Notes under the pieces: model-generated | What the model was told of the DNA's origin: nothing | Databases searched by the model: none | Seen by the model: the letters and a program-made list of their open reading frames with translations, nothing else | Assembly (NCBI GenBank): GCA_030525455.1 | Contig: JAUNER010000011.1 | Span: 26,251-79,371, forward strand | Source of the DNA: Akkermansia sp. | GTDB lineage: Bacteria; Verrucomicrobiota; Verrucomicrobiia; Verrucomicrobiales; Akkermansiaceae | Reading direction: 5' to 3' | DNA: 53,121 bases | Part shown: positions 16,855-26,804 of the stretch, one piece after another | How the letters are laid out: each line of letters starts with the position of its first letter | Position numbering within the stretch: the first letter of the stretch is position 1 | Program-made: the position numbers and the translations under genes

Positions 16855-17973
16855 ATGTACTGTAAACTCACAAACTACATTCGCAAAGGAATCATAGACA
16901 ATAGAGTAGAAGGACAAACCAAACTTGCCCTATACTTTAAAGGCACAAAAAAGCCCGTTAAATTCTCTTTGGAAGGCAACTGTTTACAGGACTTAGCCGG
17001 GTGCTTAGTTGAATTCAAAAACCCATATCCGGAAAAAGCACCGGGCTTACAACCAGGCAAGATAAACGAGGCAAAAGGCGTCGTTGGCGACATCACAGCA
17101 AGCCAGCGGTACATAAAAGAAAAAAACAAGATAGACACCTGCTTCCGGTTAGAATTTTTTTCCGGGCACAGCGAAATTTATCTTATTGAAAGCGATGATT
17201 TTGAATTGAAGGTATCACTTCCGGAATGGAAGATGAATGCATTCGACGAGCAAGTTCAAATCATGACAAACCAGCAGGCGTTTCGCACCCAAGTCTTAAA
17301 TTGGATAAAAGACTGTGCCAATAACCAAGAAGACGCCCCACTACCGGACTACTACTGGGATAAGCGATTACGAGAAGCCGATGCCATCGCCACGGCATAC
17401 ATAGAAATCTACCAAAAATACCATCAATACCCTGACGGCGACATCCGAGTAGCCTTTGTCATGGGCTGGGATGATATTTTGGCAGACATAGCCCAAGCCG
17501 AAGAAAGCGGCAGCTCCTGCACAAGCTCAAATCCTGGATTTTTGACGCTATTTGACATCCTCACAGATGATGAACGCAAAGAAGTAGAATCATGCATGAA
17601 TCATTCCTTATTCATGCAAGTGATGGAAATATCAGAAGCTTGCCAACAAGAATTTATTCAAGAAATTTCCGCCGTTCAAAAAGGTCAGGTAAACCTGGAA
17701 TCTGACCTTAACGACCTATTTCAGTGCATACGCTTTATCACACCACGCATATTGGCCAGTTTGCTTCACGTGAAAGATTCAAGTGCGGATTACCGTACTC
17801 TATCTGCACGAATGGAACTATGTAGCAACCAAATCAAACAAGTCCTAGGTAACAACAATGCAGGGGAAAACGCCCTCATACCGGCAGACATACTCGACAA
17901 ACTCCAAGACTTGCTTGACGAAGTACGCCATACCCAGCAAACATGGTCCTCTATCAGTAAACATGAATGCTAA
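16855..17973 (+). CDS. hypothetical cytoplasmic protein
   Basis: A 372-residue protein with no signal peptide or membrane segment. Residues 1-125 look beta-rich with a conserved-looking KINEAKGVVGDITASQRYI stretch; residues 125-372 look mostly helical and acidic, with a low-complexity ESGSSCTSS linker near 220. I recognise no family. It begins 33 bases after leuD and may be at the end of the leuCD transcript. The codon pattern resembles that of its neighbours, so it is probably a long-resident lineage-specific gene. Confidence 0.75.
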   Translation: MYCKLTNYIRKGIIDNRVEGQTKLALYFKGTKKPVKFSLEGNCLQDLAGCLVEFKNPYPEKAPGLQPGKINEAKGVVGDITASQRYIKEKNKIDTCFRLEFFSGHSEIYLIESDDFELKVSLPEWKMNAFDEQVQIMTNQQAFRTQVLNWIKDCANNQEDAPLPDYYWDKRLREADAIATAYIEIYQKYHQYPDGDIRVAFVMGWDDILADIAQAEESGSSCTSSNPGFLTLFDILTDDERKEVESCMNHSLFMQVMEISEACQQEFIQEISAVQKGQVNLESDLNDLFQCIRFITPRILASLLHVKDSSADYRTLSARMELCSNQIKQVLGNNNAGENALIPADILDKLQDLLDEVRHTQQTWSSISKHEC

Positions 17974-18028
17974 AACACACGCATCATAGCACCAATACTG
18001 TTATTAGCCAAAAATTACGCAACATATC

Positions 18029-19594
18029 ATGAATATCACAAAATACCTACCTTGCCTTATCCTTGCCAATCTAATGGCAATAACTCATGCCCAAGAAACT
18101 GCCACCACCGTAGCAGAATTTGGTGTAGAAAACCTATTTACCAGCCAGACAGAAAACCTAAGCAACCTTTACAATGGCGTGGTTAAAATCGAAGTCGACT
18201 CACTTACTCCAAACTATGCAAGCCCATGGAGTACAGGTCGCTACCAAAGTGGGACAGGCACAGGATTTTTGATTAAGGATAATTTATTCATGACCAATGC
18301 CCATGTCGTACGCAATGGAGAACGCATTTATGTATCCATGTACGGCGACACGAGAAAAATCCCTGCAAAAGTAAAATTTGTGGCACACGATGCAGACTTG
18401 GCACTCATCGAAGTAGAAGACATGAAGCCATTTAAAGGGGTAAAGCCATTTGAATTCAGCAAAACGCTACCGAATTTGGAAGACGAAGTACGAGTCATTG
18501 GCTATCCAATTGGTGGGGCACGACTCTCCGTCACACGAGGGGTTGTTTCGCGAATTGATTTCACCCACTATGCACATCCCAGAAATATGGAGCACCTAAC
18601 ACTCCAAGTAGATGCGGCCATAAACCCAGGTAACAGTGGTGGACCGGCCCTCATGGGTGACAAAGTTATAGGCGTAGCCTTTCAAGGGTTGACAAATGCC
18701 AACAGCACAGGATACGTCATACCTATTCCGGTCATTCAGCACTTCCTAGCCGACATCAAAGACGGAGTTTATGATGGATATGTAGATTTAGGCATAAGAA
18801 CGACTCCCATTCTCAATCCGGCCATGCGAACAGCCCTGGGTTTACCCAATGACGACAAAGGCTTGCTCATTGGCAAAGTCATGAAAGGAGGGTCAGCAGA
18901 CGGGGTATTACAGAATGGAGATATTCTGCTCAAGGTAAAAGGTTACGACGTTGACAGCTCCAGCGGAAGCGTCACACTGGATGGTCAAAAAATCAGCATG
19001 AAAGAACTCATCGAACGTAGCTTCAAAAACGATAAACTCCCACTCGATATCATCCGAAACGGGAAACCAATGAAAATTACGGTATCGCTACAACCCTCAC
19101 GTGCTAAAACACTCTTTACAGCAGAATACGATAAAATGCCACGCTACGTTGTCTTTGGCGGGCTTGTATTCCAACCAATTCAACTCAACGTACTTGGAGC
19201 CGCTAAAATTTCACCGGCAGAAGTTTCACTAGACATTGAAGACTACCAAGAAAATGGTGGAGTCAAGGAATTAGAAGACCTCGTCATTATTACACAGGTA
19301 CTCGATGATGAAGTAAACGCACGATTATCAGATGCTGTGACACAAGCCGTTGTTGAGAAAATTAACGGAGTAAAAGTAAAAGGGTTAAGCCACGTTTACC
19401 AACTCTTGTACGAAGAAAAACTCCCGGAATACACCATCATTGAGCTCAAAGGCACCAATCGACCACTTATCTTTGATAGCAAAACAATTGAGGCCGCCAA
19501 CAATCGCATCGCCAAAACTTATAACATCCCAAAAAATGCACGATTAAGTAGCCAAATACCTACTCAAGCAAATGCTCAACCAAACAATCGCTAA
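18029..19594 (+). CDS. HtrA/Deg-type periplasmic serine protease with PDZ domain
   Basis: A 521-residue exported trypsin-like protease of the Deg/HtrA kind, involved in envelope protein quality control. Signal peptide 1-21 (cut near THA-Q). The triad is intact: His92 (TNAHVV), Asp123 (DADLALIEV) and Ser203 (NPGNSGGPA). A PDZ domain covers about 255-350 (DKGLLIGKVMKGGSAD, NGDILLKVKG). The last 170 residues form an additional domain with no recognised family, shared in outline with the next protein. The following gene begins 4 bases after the stop and encodes a paralogue without the triad, so the two are probably made together and may form a complex. Confidence 0.9.
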   Translation: MNITKYLPCLILANLMAITHAQETATTVAEFGVENLFTSQTENLSNLYNGVVKIEVDSLTPNYASPWSTGRYQSGTGTGFLIKDNLFMTNAHVVRNGERIYVSMYGDTRKIPAKVKFVAHDADLALIEVEDMKPFKGVKPFEFSKTLPNLEDEVRVIGYPIGGARLSVTRGVVSRIDFTHYAHPRNMEHLTLQVDAAINPGNSGGPALMGDKVIGVAFQGLTNANSTGYVIPIPVIQHFLADIKDGVYDGYVDLGIRTTPILNPAMRTALGLPNDDKGLLIGKVMKGGSADGVLQNGDILLKVKGYDVDSSSGSVTLDGQKISMKELIERSFKNDKLPLDIIRNGKPMKITVSLQPSRAKTLFTAEYDKMPRYVVFGGLVFQPIQLNVLGAAKISPAEVSLDIEDYQENGGVKELEDLVIITQVLDDEVNARLSDAVTQAVVEKINGVKVKGLSHVYQLLYEEKLPEYTIIELKGTNRPLIFDSKTIEAANNRIAKTYNIPKNARLSSQIPTQANAQPNNR

Positions 19595-19598
19595 TCAC

Positions 19599-21203
19599 AT
19601 GAAAATTTCACACCTCATCACTATCGGTTCCTTGGTACTCACTACCGCATGCGAACCACGCGACACCGTTTCCGGTGCACCTGCAAAGCCATGGGAAAAT
19701 GCTCTTAAAGAAATTCGGGCTCAACAACAAACAGCTAAACAACAAGCCCCTAAACCCAGCCCCGTCACCAAGCCCGCATCTCCCATAAACTCTATGGTTG
19801 GCATCAATGCGACAAACCAAGGCTATGCCATGCTATCACCATGGAATAAAAATGAGCTTCAATACAGCTACGGATTCGGGATATACATAGGAGACGGCAC
19901 CTTCCTAACAACGGCAAACATCGTTTATTCCAACAGCTTCTTAGAACTCACCTTAGCAAATGGTTCACAGACTGTATCTGGCGTTGTAACAGCCTTTGAC
20001 CCGGAAGCAAATCTGGCACTGATTCGCCTTAAAAATGAGCAAAAAGATGCCGACTTTCTCAAAGATTTAGTACCGGTAAAAATAGGAGATGCTCCCAAGC
20101 TTGGTGACGAGGTAAAACTTTGGCAATTCAATGATGATGGCTTACCCATCATCACAGATGGCAGATTGTTGGCGACAGAAAGTGGTTGTCCATTTACAAT
20201 GTGTGAGCCATTTGTTTTATACAACGTTAAAAGCTCAGTAACAGCACTGCGAGGCGGTGGGTCTAACCCCATTATGGTTGGCGATACTTTAATCGGTATA
20301 AGCACAAGCATTCAACCCACTAACCAAAAAGTACTCTCATTAACCACACCACTCATCAAAACATTCTTAAAACAAGCTCAAGCCGGCAAATACGTTGGCT
20401 TCCCGACAGATGGGGCAGAAGTCACACCATTGACAGACCCGGTATTCCGCAAATATCTAGGGCTACCGGAAACAGGCGGCGGACTTTACGTTGCCAACTT
20501 ACCGGAAACAAGTTCGTTCTATCAGGCCGGTGTGCGTAAAGGCGACGTAATAGAAGCTATCAACGACCAAGTTATTGACAGCCGAGGACTTATTAAAGAT
20601 GCCAATTTAGGTCCTGTTTCTGCTAATTTCTTATTTAGAGACACAGCTGTACCCGGAGAAACAATTACTCTAAAAATAAAAAGGAAGAATGCCCAAGGCA
20701 TTTCGGAAGCCCACACAATTAAGGCCAAACTCAATCGCGACTCGGTAGACAAAGACATCATCAACCAAAATCCATTCATTTCAGAGCCAACGTATAGAAT
20801 ATATGGCGGATTGGTGTTTATGCCCATCACGCAGGCATTCCTAAATGACTTAGGAGCCATGGCCAAGTCCAACCTACCCAACACCATTCGACGCACACTC
20901 AACGACAAAGAGAAACTGAAAAAAGAAGGAGTCACAGAGCCGGTTGTACTACTTACAGCACTCCCTACACCGGCAACGTTAGGCTACACTCAGATGACTC
21001 TGTCTGTTGTCAAAAAAATCAATGGCGTTAACATCCGCAACCTGGCACATCTCAATGAACTACTTGATAAGCCAGGCACAGAGGACATCCAAACCATTGA
21101 AATTACAGAGGCTCCTTACACACTCTATATGTCTAAAAAAGCCGCTGCTCAAGCAGACTTCTTTATACAAATGCGAGCCATTCCCAAACTCCGTAGAGAT
21201 TAA
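19599..21203 (+). CDS. HtrA-like pseudoprotease lipoprotein
   Basis: A 534-residue paralogue of the preceding protease. The ATG at 19599 (MKISHLIT) gives a lipoprotein signal with lipobox LTTAC, so Cys18 would be lipidated; an earlier in-frame start at 19572 lies inside the upstream gene. The trypsin-like fold is retained, but His is Asn107 (TTANIV), Asp is Asn138 (EANLAL) and the Ser position is Gly221 (RGGGSNP). A PDZ domain (about 290-375) and the same C-terminal extension follow. It is probably a membrane-anchored, inactive regulator, chaperone or substrate receptor for its partner. A shared ancestry by duplication is clear from parallel domain order. Confidence 0.85.
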   Translation: MKISHLITIGSLVLTTACEPRDTVSGAPAKPWENALKEIRAQQQTAKQQAPKPSPVTKPASPINSMVGINATNQGYAMLSPWNKNELQYSYGFGIYIGDGTFLTTANIVYSNSFLELTLANGSQTVSGVVTAFDPEANLALIRLKNEQKDADFLKDLVPVKIGDAPKLGDEVKLWQFNDDGLPIITDGRLLATESGCPFTMCEPFVLYNVKSSVTALRGGGSNPIMVGDTLIGISTSIQPTNQKVLSLTTPLIKTFLKQAQAGKYVGFPTDGAEVTPLTDPVFRKYLGLPETGGGLYVANLPETSSFYQAGVRKGDVIEAINDQVIDSRGLIKDANLGPVSANFLFRDTAVPGETITLKIKRKNAQGISEAHTIKAKLNRDSVDKDIINQNPFISEPTYRIYGGLVFMPITQAFLNDLGAMAKSNLPNTIRRTLNDKEKLKKEGVTEPVVLLTALPTPATLGYTQMTLSVVKKINGVNIRNLAHLNELLDKPGTEDIQTIEITEAPYTLYMSKKAAAQADFFIQMRAIPKLRRD

Positions 21204-21215
21204 GCTAGCGTAGTC

Positions 21216-22388
21216 ATGTCATTATTAAAATGTTATAGTGTTCAATCTGAATTTCCGCTAAATCTATGCATCTGTCGGAATTTATTCCATAGAGAGAATC
21301 ACACCCTGATAGATGTCCTGCAGGAAGACCCGAACATAAAGAGAATACTCATCTTCATCGACAGTGGACTAGACAAGCGATTCCCTAAGTTACAAAAAAG
21401 AATAGAAAGATTTTTTTCTATTCACCCAGATACCTTTATCTTAGCAGGCATCCACGTCATCCAAGGCGGGGAAGAAGCCAAACAAGATTTAGTGGCATGG
21501 CAACATACCCTAAGCTGCATAGCCGAAGCGAAAATTGACCGCCATTCGTATATAATGGCCATTGGAGGAGGGGCGTTTCTGGACGTCGTAGGTTTTGCCG
21601 CAGCGACAGCCCACCGAGGCATACGATTAATTCGAGTACCAACGACAACGCTATCGCAAGCAGATTCTGGGGTAGGCATCAAAAACGGCATCAATTTCAT
21701 GGGTCAGAAGAACTATCTTGGGACCTTTGCCATACCAAGCTTAGTGATTCTGGACTTCTTATTTACGCACTACCAAACCAACGAAAATAAACTAGCCGGG
21801 CTAGTCGAAGCCGTTAAAGTAGCACTGATAAAAGATGCCGAATTTTTTGAATGGTTTGAAGAAAATATCTACGAACTCCGTGATTATGACCGCGATTTAG
21901 TAGAAGAAGCCATCATGCGCTCTGCCGAAGCTCACGTCCTTCATATTACAGAAGGTGGAGACCCTTATGAACTAGGTAGCAGTCGCCCCTTAGACTTTGG
22001 TCACTGGTCTGCCCACTACTTAGAAACCATATCGAACTACACCATTAGCCATGCAGAGGCAGTAGCTATTGGGATTTGTCTAGATAACCGATACGCCGTG
22101 CGTAAAGGCTGGATAACTGCGGAAGAAGAAGAAAGAATACTACGAATTTTTAGATTTCTAAGATTCCCGACCTACCATCCCCTCTTATCAACAAAAGATG
22201 AGAATGGCGACTACGAAATCCTGAAAGGATTAAAAAAATTCCAAGAGCATTTAGGTGGCGAGCTAACCCTCCTGATGCTTACAGGCATTGGTTCCAGCCG
22301 CAATTTACGACGCATAGACACCGAGGTCTTTGCCACCTGTATAGAAGACTGCAAAGCCAGGAGCGAGAGCTCATCTGTGCCCGAATAA
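21216..22388 (+). CDS. EboD-type sugar phosphate cyclase (3-dehydroquinate synthase superfamily)
   Basis: A 390-residue NAD- and metal-dependent cyclase. NAD-binding AIGGGAFLDVVGFAAATAHRG-like sequence spans 115-134, and PTTTLSQADSGVGIKNGIN follows. Metal ligands are provided by EAVK near 199, DFGHW near 262 and the SHAEA helix. The combination GGDPYELGSSRPLDFGHW and FQEHLGGELTLL is typical of EboD, the AroB-like enzyme of the ebo gene cluster, rather than AroB (about 360 residues), so I do not name it aroB. The product of EboD enzymes is not well defined. No eboABCEF homologue is adjacent. Its last 18 bases overlap the end of recQ on the other strand. Confidence 0.85.
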   Translation: MSLLKCYSVQSEFPLNLCICRNLFHRENHTLIDVLQEDPNIKRILIFIDSGLDKRFPKLQKRIERFFSIHPDTFILAGIHVIQGGEEAKQDLVAWQHTLSCIAEAKIDRHSYIMAIGGGAFLDVVGFAAATAHRGIRLIRVPTTTLSQADSGVGIKNGINFMGQKNYLGTFAIPSLVILDFLFTHYQTNENKLAGLVEAVKVALIKDAEFFEWFEENIYELRDYDRDLVEEAIMRSAEAHVLHITEGGDPYELGSSRPLDFGHWSAHYLETISNYTISHAEAVAIGICLDNRYAVRKGWITAEEEERILRIFRFLRFPTYHPLLSTKDENGDYEILKGLKKFQEHLGGELTLLMLTGIGSSRNLRRIDTEVFATCIEDCKARSESSSVPE

Positions 22389-24275
22389 CGCTTTTGCCTC
22401 CATTATTAGGTCACCCCACATCGCAGAAGCTTGCGAACCATAGAGAGGATGATTCCACAATCTGGCTCGCAAGCTTGCAGGTGTGCTTATACCCAATAAA
22501 AAACGAACAAGTTGCGAAGGGCGACCTAATGCAACCTTATACTTAAGTAGCAACTGCATCAATTCCTGTCTATGCTCCAAGGATAAGCAAGGCACATAGT
22601 GCGGGCTATCTAATTTCTGAGGCAACTCGCCCACACATGAGGCACAATGTGCACACGACTCAGCATTCTCAGAGAAGCCGAAGTACATATCAATCTGTCT
22701 ATTTTGACACATTCCCGTTTGCCATAAGTTCAAGAACCCCTTCCAGCGAGCAAGCCCCTGAAATAAAGAATCTGCAACATACTTATCGAACCACTGCACC
22801 ATCTCATCTAGCACAAAGCCATCAGATTTTAACTCTAGAGCCTTTTGCCGATACTCCACCTTCCACTCTCCCGATAAAGCCACCTCATCTAGCCAATGAC
22901 AGGTCTCGGACCACGACAAATTTAATTGGATAGCAAGGTCCATTACTTCGCCCTCGCGATGCTCATTCAACCACCGTAAATGAGATATTTCCTCATTTGC
23001 ACGGCCACATAAGATATCCTCCATCCCAAACAATGGTCGAACTTTATAATATTTGTAACCCTTAGATAATTCATGTAAAAAGCCACGATTTTTCAATTCA
23101 TATAGAACAAACTCAACAGTTGTTTCCGGCAAATCATAAGCTGTCGTCACCTCGTAATTAGAAAAAATTAATTGCCCTGGCCGAGCAAGCCTCAACAACA
23201 AGCCATAAAGCCCCTCTCTATCCGGCACACCAGCATAAAGGCGATTTTCTACTGCCACGACATCTGCACTAGATAACATCACCCAACTCTTCGCAGGCTC
23301 ACCATCTCGCCCGGCACGCCCAGATTCCTGTACATAAGCCTCAATACTCGTCGGTGGGTGATAATGCACCACCATACGCACATTTGCTTTATCAATCCCC
23401 ATGCCAAAAGCAATCGTGGCCACCATCACCTGTAATGAATCATTCAAAAACTCATTTTGGACAATAAAGCGAGACTCCGCATTCATCCCGGCATGGTAAG
23501 ATTTAGCAGAAATCCCTAATTTTATCAATTCCGCCGCCAATTCATCGGCATCTTTCCTTGACCGCACATAGACAATGGCAGGCAGTGATGCCCCATCCCT
23601 CAGCAACTCTGATAAAAAAGAAAACTTTTCGCACTCTATCAACATTTTTACCCCACGCCAAATGTTGCTTCTATATGGTGGCAAACGAAACACACAATCC
23701 TGCCGGATTTCGAACTGGCGGCATAAATCATCACAAACATTCTTCGTTGCCGTCGCTGTCAACGTCATCACCGGCTTGATTCCATATTTTTTCACAAACC
23801 CGGGAATCGATAAATAATCCGGACGAAAACTATGCCCCCACTCCGACAAACAATGAGCCTCATCAACCACGAGCATACTTATAGAGCACTGAGAAACCAT
23901 GGCTCGCACCCAAGCCGATTCTAATGACTCCGGTGCCAAAAAAAGAATTTTCACCATACCATGAAGAACTTGAGCAAGCATTTCATCCTTTTCCTCAGCA
24001 GATAACGTAAAATCAAAACGAGCCGCAGAAACACCAATCGCCTTTAAACTAGCGACTTGATCCTTCATCAGTGCAATTAAAGGAGAAATCACCAAAGTAA
24101 TACCCGGCATCATCCATGCAGGTAATTGATAACACAAACTTTTCCCAAACCCCGTAGGCATCACCCCCAGACAAGACCGCCCATGTAAAGCACACTCTAT
24201 CAGCTCACGTTGGTATAGCCGAAATGTCGACTTCCCGAAAACACGGAGAGCACTCTCTACATCACTCACTTCCAT
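22371..24275 (-). CDS. recQ: ATP-dependent DNA helicase RecQ
   Basis: A 3'-5' DNA helicase for recombination and repair. Motifs in order: Walker A TGFGKS, DEAHCLSEWGHSFRPDY (motif II), TATAT (motif III), VYVRSRKDADELA (IV) and QESGRAGRDGEPAKS (VI). The RQC zinc region has CAHCASC near residue 580; no HRDC domain follows, so the C-terminus is short. The ATG at 24275 (MEVSDVES) gives 634 residues; the frame opens at 24317 with 14 more residues that are unlikely to be used. It converges on eboD-like gene with an 18-bp overlap and diverges from the sulfatase. Confidence 0.93.
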   Translation of the reverse strand: MEVSDVESALRVFGKSTFRLYQRELIECALHGRSCLGVMPTGFGKSLCYQLPAWMMPGITLVISPLIALMKDQVASLKAIGVSAARFDFTLSAEEKDEMLAQVLHGMVKILFLAPESLESAWVRAMVSQCSISMLVVDEAHCLSEWGHSFRPDYLSIPGFVKKYGIKPVMTLTATATKNVCDDLCRQFEIRQDCVFRLPPYRSNIWRGVKMLIECEKFSFLSELLRDGASLPAIVYVRSRKDADELAAELIKLGISAKSYHAGMNAESRFIVQNEFLNDSLQVMVATIAFGMGIDKANVRMVVHYHPPTSIEAYVQESGRAGRDGEPAKSWVMLSSADVVAVENRLYAGVPDREGLYGLLLRLARPGQLIFSNYEVTTAYDLPETTVEFVLYELKNRGFLHELSKGYKYYKVRPLFGMEDILCGRANEEISHLRWLNEHREGEVMDLAIQLNLSWSETCHWLDEVALSGEWKVEYRQKALELKSDGFVLDEMVQWFDKYVADSLFQGLARWKGFLNLWQTGMCQNRQIDMYFGFSENAESCAHCASCVGELPQKLDSPHYVPCLSLEHRQELMQLLLKYKVALGRPSQLVRFLLGISTPASLRARLWNHPLYGSQASAMWGDLIMEAKALFGHR

Positions 24276-24364
24276 ACCCCCAACACTACCACATCCCAGA
24301 ATTTGAACAACAAACATCTTATGTCATTGACAGCATTTAGGCGAATAACTATACTGAGAAACGT

Positions 24365-26026
24365 ATGAAATTCTCAGGTTCTTTCCTAGCCGGTATTCTA
24401 TTACTGTTTCCCCTATCAACGGTAAAAGCCCAGCAAAACGATGCAAGGCCCACTAAACAACCGAATATCCTTTTCATTATTACAGATGACCATGCCTACC
24501 AAACACTAGGCACTACCAAAAGTGACTCACCAACACCCTTGCCTAACTTTAACAAACTAGCCAAGCAAGGGATGGTTTTTGACCGGAGTTACTGTGCAAA
24601 CTCACTTTGTGGCCCATCACGAGCCTGCATTCTTACTGGTAGACATTCTCACATGAACGGGTTTGTTTACAATGGGCAACGCCCATTTGACGGCTCACAG
24701 CCGACCTACCCCAAAATGCTCCAAAAAGCCGGCTACCAAACCGCCTTATTTGGTAAATGGCACTTAGAATCAAACCCAACCGGCTTTGACAAATGGGAAA
24801 TCTTCCCTGGACAAGGTAGCTATTTTAATCCCGATTTCATTAGTATCGACGAAAAAGGCAAACGCCAAACAAAACGAGTAAACGGCTACGCCACAGACGT
24901 CGTGACAGATAAATGCATCGAATGGATGGAGCAGCGTGATAAAAACCGCCCCTTCCTTCTTGTCGTTGGTCACAAAGCCCCCCACCGTGCATGGTGTCCG
25001 GCTCTACGACATCTGGGGAAAGTAGACGTTTCTAAACTTACTCCACCAAAGAACTTCCACGACAACTACGCAAACCGTCCTGAATTTTTGAAAAAAAATG
25101 CCCAGACGGTAGCCAATCACATGGCTATATTTTCTGACTTGAAAGTGTTAAAGAACCAAGTTCCGGAAAACATGAGAAAAGACGTCATCTCACCAGGTTA
25201 TGGTTGGGAACTAGGGGATGTTAACCGACTTTCACCAGAAGAGAAAAAAATCTGGACAGACTACTACAGCAAACGCACCAAATCGCTTGTAGACGGAATG
25301 AAATCCGGCAAGCTGAAAGACCCGAAAAAGTTTGCGGAATGGAAGTGGTACGCCTACATTGAGGACTACTTAGGTTGTTTGCTATCAGTAGATGAAAGCA
25401 TTGGACGACTCATGAAATACCTCGATAAAGAAGGCATTTCACGCGATACACTCGTCATCTACTGTGGTGACCAAGGATTCTACATGGGCGAACACGGCAT
25501 GTATGATAAGCGATGGATTTTTGAAGAATCATTCCGTATGCCACTCATCATGAGATGGCCGGGCACAATTCCGGCAGGTGTTCGCAACAACACCATCGTG
25601 CAGAACATTGACTATGCACCAACCATGATAACAGCCGCAGGAGCCAATACCCCGGAAAATATGAAAACATTCCAAGGATTGTCTCTATTACCAGTAGCCA
25701 CTACCGGCAAAACACCAAAAGACTGGCGCGATGCAATCTACTATTGCTTCTACGAAAATCCTGGTGAACACAATGCTCCTCGTCACGATGGTATTCGTAC
25801 AGAACGCTACACCTTATCCTACATTTGGACCTCAGATGAATGGATGCTTTTTGACATGAAAAAAGACCCATCTCAAATGAGAAACGTATTTAACGACCCA
25901 CAGTACAAATCAGTTGTTCAATCACTTCAGAAGAAATACCACGAACTTCGCACCAATTATCGTGTACCAGAAAACAGCCCGGGGCCTGTGGGTACACCTA
26001 AGCCAAAATTTGAGGCTTCCTGGTAA
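24365..26026 (+). CDS. secreted Cys-type sulfatase
   Basis: An exported arylsulfatase-superfamily enzyme of 553 residues. Signal peptide 1-22 (cut near VKA-Q). The metal site starts with DDH at 41-43; the formylglycine motif is C-x-P-S-R with Cys82 (LCGPSRACILTGR), so a formylglycine-generating enzyme must be encoded elsewhere. KWHLE, GDQGFYMGEHGMYDKRW and the C-terminal DMKKDP block are usual. Such enzymes remove sulfate from mucin or glycosaminoglycan sugars and fit with the GH123-like and GH2 enzymes of the window; the substrate is inferred. A terminator follows. Confidence 0.9.
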   Translation: MKFSGSFLAGILLLFPLSTVKAQQNDARPTKQPNILFIITDDHAYQTLGTTKSDSPTPLPNFNKLAKQGMVFDRSYCANSLCGPSRACILTGRHSHMNGFVYNGQRPFDGSQPTYPKMLQKAGYQTALFGKWHLESNPTGFDKWEIFPGQGSYFNPDFISIDEKGKRQTKRVNGYATDVVTDKCIEWMEQRDKNRPFLLVVGHKAPHRAWCPALRHLGKVDVSKLTPPKNFHDNYANRPEFLKKNAQTVANHMAIFSDLKVLKNQVPENMRKDVISPGYGWELGDVNRLSPEEKKIWTDYYSKRTKSLVDGMKSGKLKDPKKFAEWKWYAYIEDYLGCLLSVDESIGRLMKYLDKEGISRDTLVIYCGDQGFYMGEHGMYDKRWIFEESFRMPLIMRWPGTIPAGVRNNTIVQNIDYAPTMITAAGANTPENMKTFQGLSLLPVATTGKTPKDWRDAIYYCFYENPGEHNAPRHDGIRTERYTLSYIWTSDEWMLFDMKKDPSQMRNVFNDPQYKSVVQSLQKKYHELRTNYRVPENSPGPVGTPKPKFEASW

Positions 26027-26053
26027 AATTTCTTTACCATCACAGATTATTAG

Positions 26054-26083
26054 AAAAGCACCTTGGAATCCCGAGGTGCTTTT
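26054..26083. terminator. terminator between sulfatase and SWIM gene
   Basis: AAAAGCACCT (26054-26063) pairs with AGGTGCTTTT (26074-26083) with a further GG/CC inside, followed by T's on the plus strand and preceded by A's, so it can serve both convergent genes. Confidence 0.8.
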
Positions 26084-26099
26084 TTTAAATCTAAAATTC

Positions 26100-26795
26100 T
26101 TAATCTAATGAAATGCCAAACATATCCTGCAGGGCATTTCTATCGACCCGTAACCTAGAATCATCGTCGATAGAAGCCACATCAATCTGATGAGGCAGCA
26201 AATCATTTGCTGAAATATTTCTAAGTGTAAAAAGCAACTCCGGCTCTGAATCAATCATCACACCAAAAGCGTATAACGTAGCAGCTACATGCTTACAAAC
26301 GTCTGCATAATCTGCACAATTACAAGAAAACAGCCACTCATTAGGTAATGGGAAAATACCGGACTCCTCGCTTGATAAAATACCCATGAGTTCATCATTC
26401 ATCTGCCCTTGTAACAAATCAACCCACGAAGCAACATTCCCGACACAGCAATCAGATAATGCTCGCATCCTTTCGCCGTCAAGCGTCTTGGTCCGAATTT
26501 CTACATCATAAAGGAACTCACCTAACACACGAGAACGAATAAGCCCGGGCTCTACCTGTACATCCAGCACGCAACCATGCCTCAAATATGTACGACCACC
26601 AGCTAGGCGCATTCCCTGCTGTTCGCAGTACTGCAAGCTCTTCATCCAAGCTTTACCCCAGAAGCTTTTAGCGAGGTTTTTTACCTTACTTTTCACAGGG
26701 TGTAAGACATCACCCTGAGCCCGAAGCTCTTGTAATAAACACTCTGCTCGAATTTCTAAATCAGAAACCTTAAATCCCCTAAACTCCTCATCCAT
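26100..26795 (-). CDS. SWIM zinc finger protein
   Basis: A 231-residue cytoplasmic protein. The C-terminal half contains a SWIM zinc finger, CxCx(6)CxH: Cys158, Cys160, Cys167 and His169 (FSCNCADYADVCKHVAA), a motif used for DNA or protein binding. The first 100 residues have the RTYLRHGCVLDVQVEPG strand pattern that precedes SWIM fingers in this family. It begins 9 bases after the stop of the ABC-F gene, so both are on one transcript. Homologous SWIM proteins are often linked to SNF2-type helicases, but none is here; the function is unknown. Confidence 0.85.
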   Translation of the reverse strand: MDEEFRGFKVSDLEIRAECLLQELRAQGDVLHPVKSKVKNLAKSFWGKAWMKSLQYCEQQGMRLAGGRTYLRHGCVLDVQVEPGLIRSRVLGEFLYDVEIRTKTLDGERMRALSDCCVGNVASWVDLLQGQMNDELMGILSSEESGIFPLPNEWLFSCNCADYADVCKHVAATLYAFGVMIDSEPELLFTLRNISANDLLPHQIDVASIDDDSRLRVDRNALQDMFGISLD

Positions 26796-26804
26796 GATGT
26801 GATA

